Below, in pieces: positions 55,456-55,994 of a DNA stretch of 55,994 nt (position 1 is its first letter; every line of letters begins with the position of its first letter). The stretch comes from DASWIG01 sp965371445. Its GTDB lineage: Bacteria > Acidobacteriota > Thermoanaerobaculia > Multivoradales > J023. Made by a program: the position numbers and the translations under genes. The notes beneath the pieces were generated by a model. That model did not search any database, was not told the origin of the DNA, and saw only the letters and a list, made by a program, of their open reading frames with translations. The stretch is taken from NCBI GenBank assembly GCA_965371445.1, contig CBDUYN010000047.1, forward strand, positions 1 to 55,994. The letters run 5' to 3'.

Positions 55456-55674
55456 ATGACCGTCCTGACGCAACGAATCCTCGGCGAGGCACTCCAACTC
55501 CCTCAAGACGAGCGGGTCGAGATGGGCCGTGCGCTTCTTCGAAGCGTCAGCTCTCCGGCTGCCGAGACCGCGGCCGAGGAGAAAGTCACCTTTTCCGAGA
55601 AGTGGCGGGGAAAGTTCGAGCCGGCCGACCGCGACGACGAACGCTACAAGGCGCTGGCTCGGAGACACCTTTGA
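55456..55674 (+). CDS. Addiction-module antitoxin-like protein
   Basis: 72 residues. The N-terminal half (ILGEALQLPQDERVEMGRALLRSV) matches the short helical pattern of the putative addiction-module component family (TIGR02574-like), and the charged C-terminus would wrap the toxin. No ribosome binding site is seen; TATCCT 13 nt upstream of the ATG could be a -10, which would make the mRNA almost leaderless. It overlaps the start of a broken PIN toxin, the usual partner order, so it may now be an orphan antitoxin. Confidence 0.7.
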   Translation: MTVLTQRILGEALQLPQDERVEMGRALLRSVSSPAAETAAEEKVTFSEKWRGKFEPADRDDERYKALARRHL

Positions 55675-55819
55675 TCCTCTTGCTCCGACCCTGCAGGTTG
55701 CCGCGGCGTCGGCTTGCCAAGCCGACGTCATCGTGACTCGAAACCTGCGGGATTACCGCAAGGCGTCGATTCAGGCTATGCATCCGCAGGACGTCTTGGC
55801 CAATTTCTCCACACCATGA
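55671..55819 (+). pseudogene. Internally deleted PIN-domain toxin
   Basis: TTG at 55671 gives a short PIN-like start (LILLL), but the frame then becomes Arg-rich nonsense. In another frame the C-terminal part of a PIN ribonuclease is clear: SACQADVIVTRNLRDYRKAS followed by AMHPQDVLANF, stop 55817-55819. The active-site Asp residues of the first half are missing, so no RNase activity is expected. It sits right behind its antitoxin, in the standard VapBC-like order. Confidence 0.7.
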
Positions 55820-55822
55820 CAT

Positions 55823-55920
55823 CGACGCCGGACGTCCGGTGGACGGCGAGCTTCTGGGTCCGATCCTGGCGGGGTTGGACCGTCTCGGCGAGGACGGCTG
55901 AGGCGTCGGCTCGGGGGTGG
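55823..55920 (+). repeat. 98-bp direct repeat, copy 2
   Basis: Encodes the same C-terminal stretch (DAGRPVDGELLGPILAGLDR, then LGEDG and stop) as the STAND remnant's tail, but with no upstream gene body: the PIN remnant ends 4 nt before it. The last 74 nt of the window after it hold nothing I can identify. Confidence 0.85.
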
Positions 55921-55994
55921 TTGGGTCCCGTCACCCCCGGATTTCCGCCCTGAAATCCCGCACCGACGAAGAGCCGCAGCCGACCACCTTCCCC

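Overview
The window is GC-rich, densely coded DNA that looks like a bacterial chromosome. I infer an Acidobacteriota-type organism (Thermoanaerobaculia or a relative). The pointers are a giant propeller/Y_Y_Y sensor kinase with a PP2C output, tandem Sec-exported Rhs proteins, a multi-Calx-beta surface protein, KorAB-type 2-oxoacid:ferredoxin oxidoreductase and ClpAS. The lineage is inference; no rRNA, tRNA or ribosomal protein gene is present to confirm it. I saw no CRISPR array, insertion sequence or prophage.

Left part (1-27 kb), almost all on the minus strand. A partial helical protein at the edge is followed by a 1586-residue sensor kinase ending in REC and SpoIIE phosphatase domains. Beyond it lies what appears to be one long minus-strand transcription unit, read from 24.3 kb down to 5.6 kb: a 2513-residue secreted Calx-beta/beta-propeller protein, Rhs protein 2 with a JAB-like metallopeptidase C-terminus, a small exported protein that overlaps it by 7 nt, Rhs protein 1 with a Tlde1-like L,D-transpeptidase C-terminus, a four-helix membrane protein that overlaps it by 10 nt, and a frameshifted gene. 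The two Rhs proteins share a secreted Cys-rich N-terminal module and the YD-repeat shell but differ completely at the C-terminus, each with its own downstream partner. This is the layout of polymorphic toxin/immunity cassettes, and it is the most interesting system here. A TonB-dependent receptor lies upstream.

Middle part (27-48 kb), mainly housekeeping and metabolism. It holds a beta-decarboxylating dehydrogenase paired with a DRE-TIM acyl-transferase; xerD overlapping a lytic transglycosylase; a membrane-bound PP2C phosphatase; korAB and lepB; a two-gene rRNA cytosine methyltransferase coupled to a small unknown gene; clpS-clpA; a strictosidine-synthase-like protein followed by a cNMP-domain/Ser-Thr kinase fusion; fumC; and two secreted unknowns.

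Right part (48-56 kb). A 1290-residue secreted protein joins a ComEC-like metallo-beta-lactamase domain to three lamin-tail domains. It is followed by coaA and a UlaG/NAPE-PLD-like hydrolase. The last 2 kb is decayed accessory DNA: a STAND/TPR gene missing its nucleotide-binding half, an addiction-module antitoxin, an internally deleted PIN toxin and a 98-bp direct repeat of the STAND gene tail flanking the toxin-antitoxin remnant.
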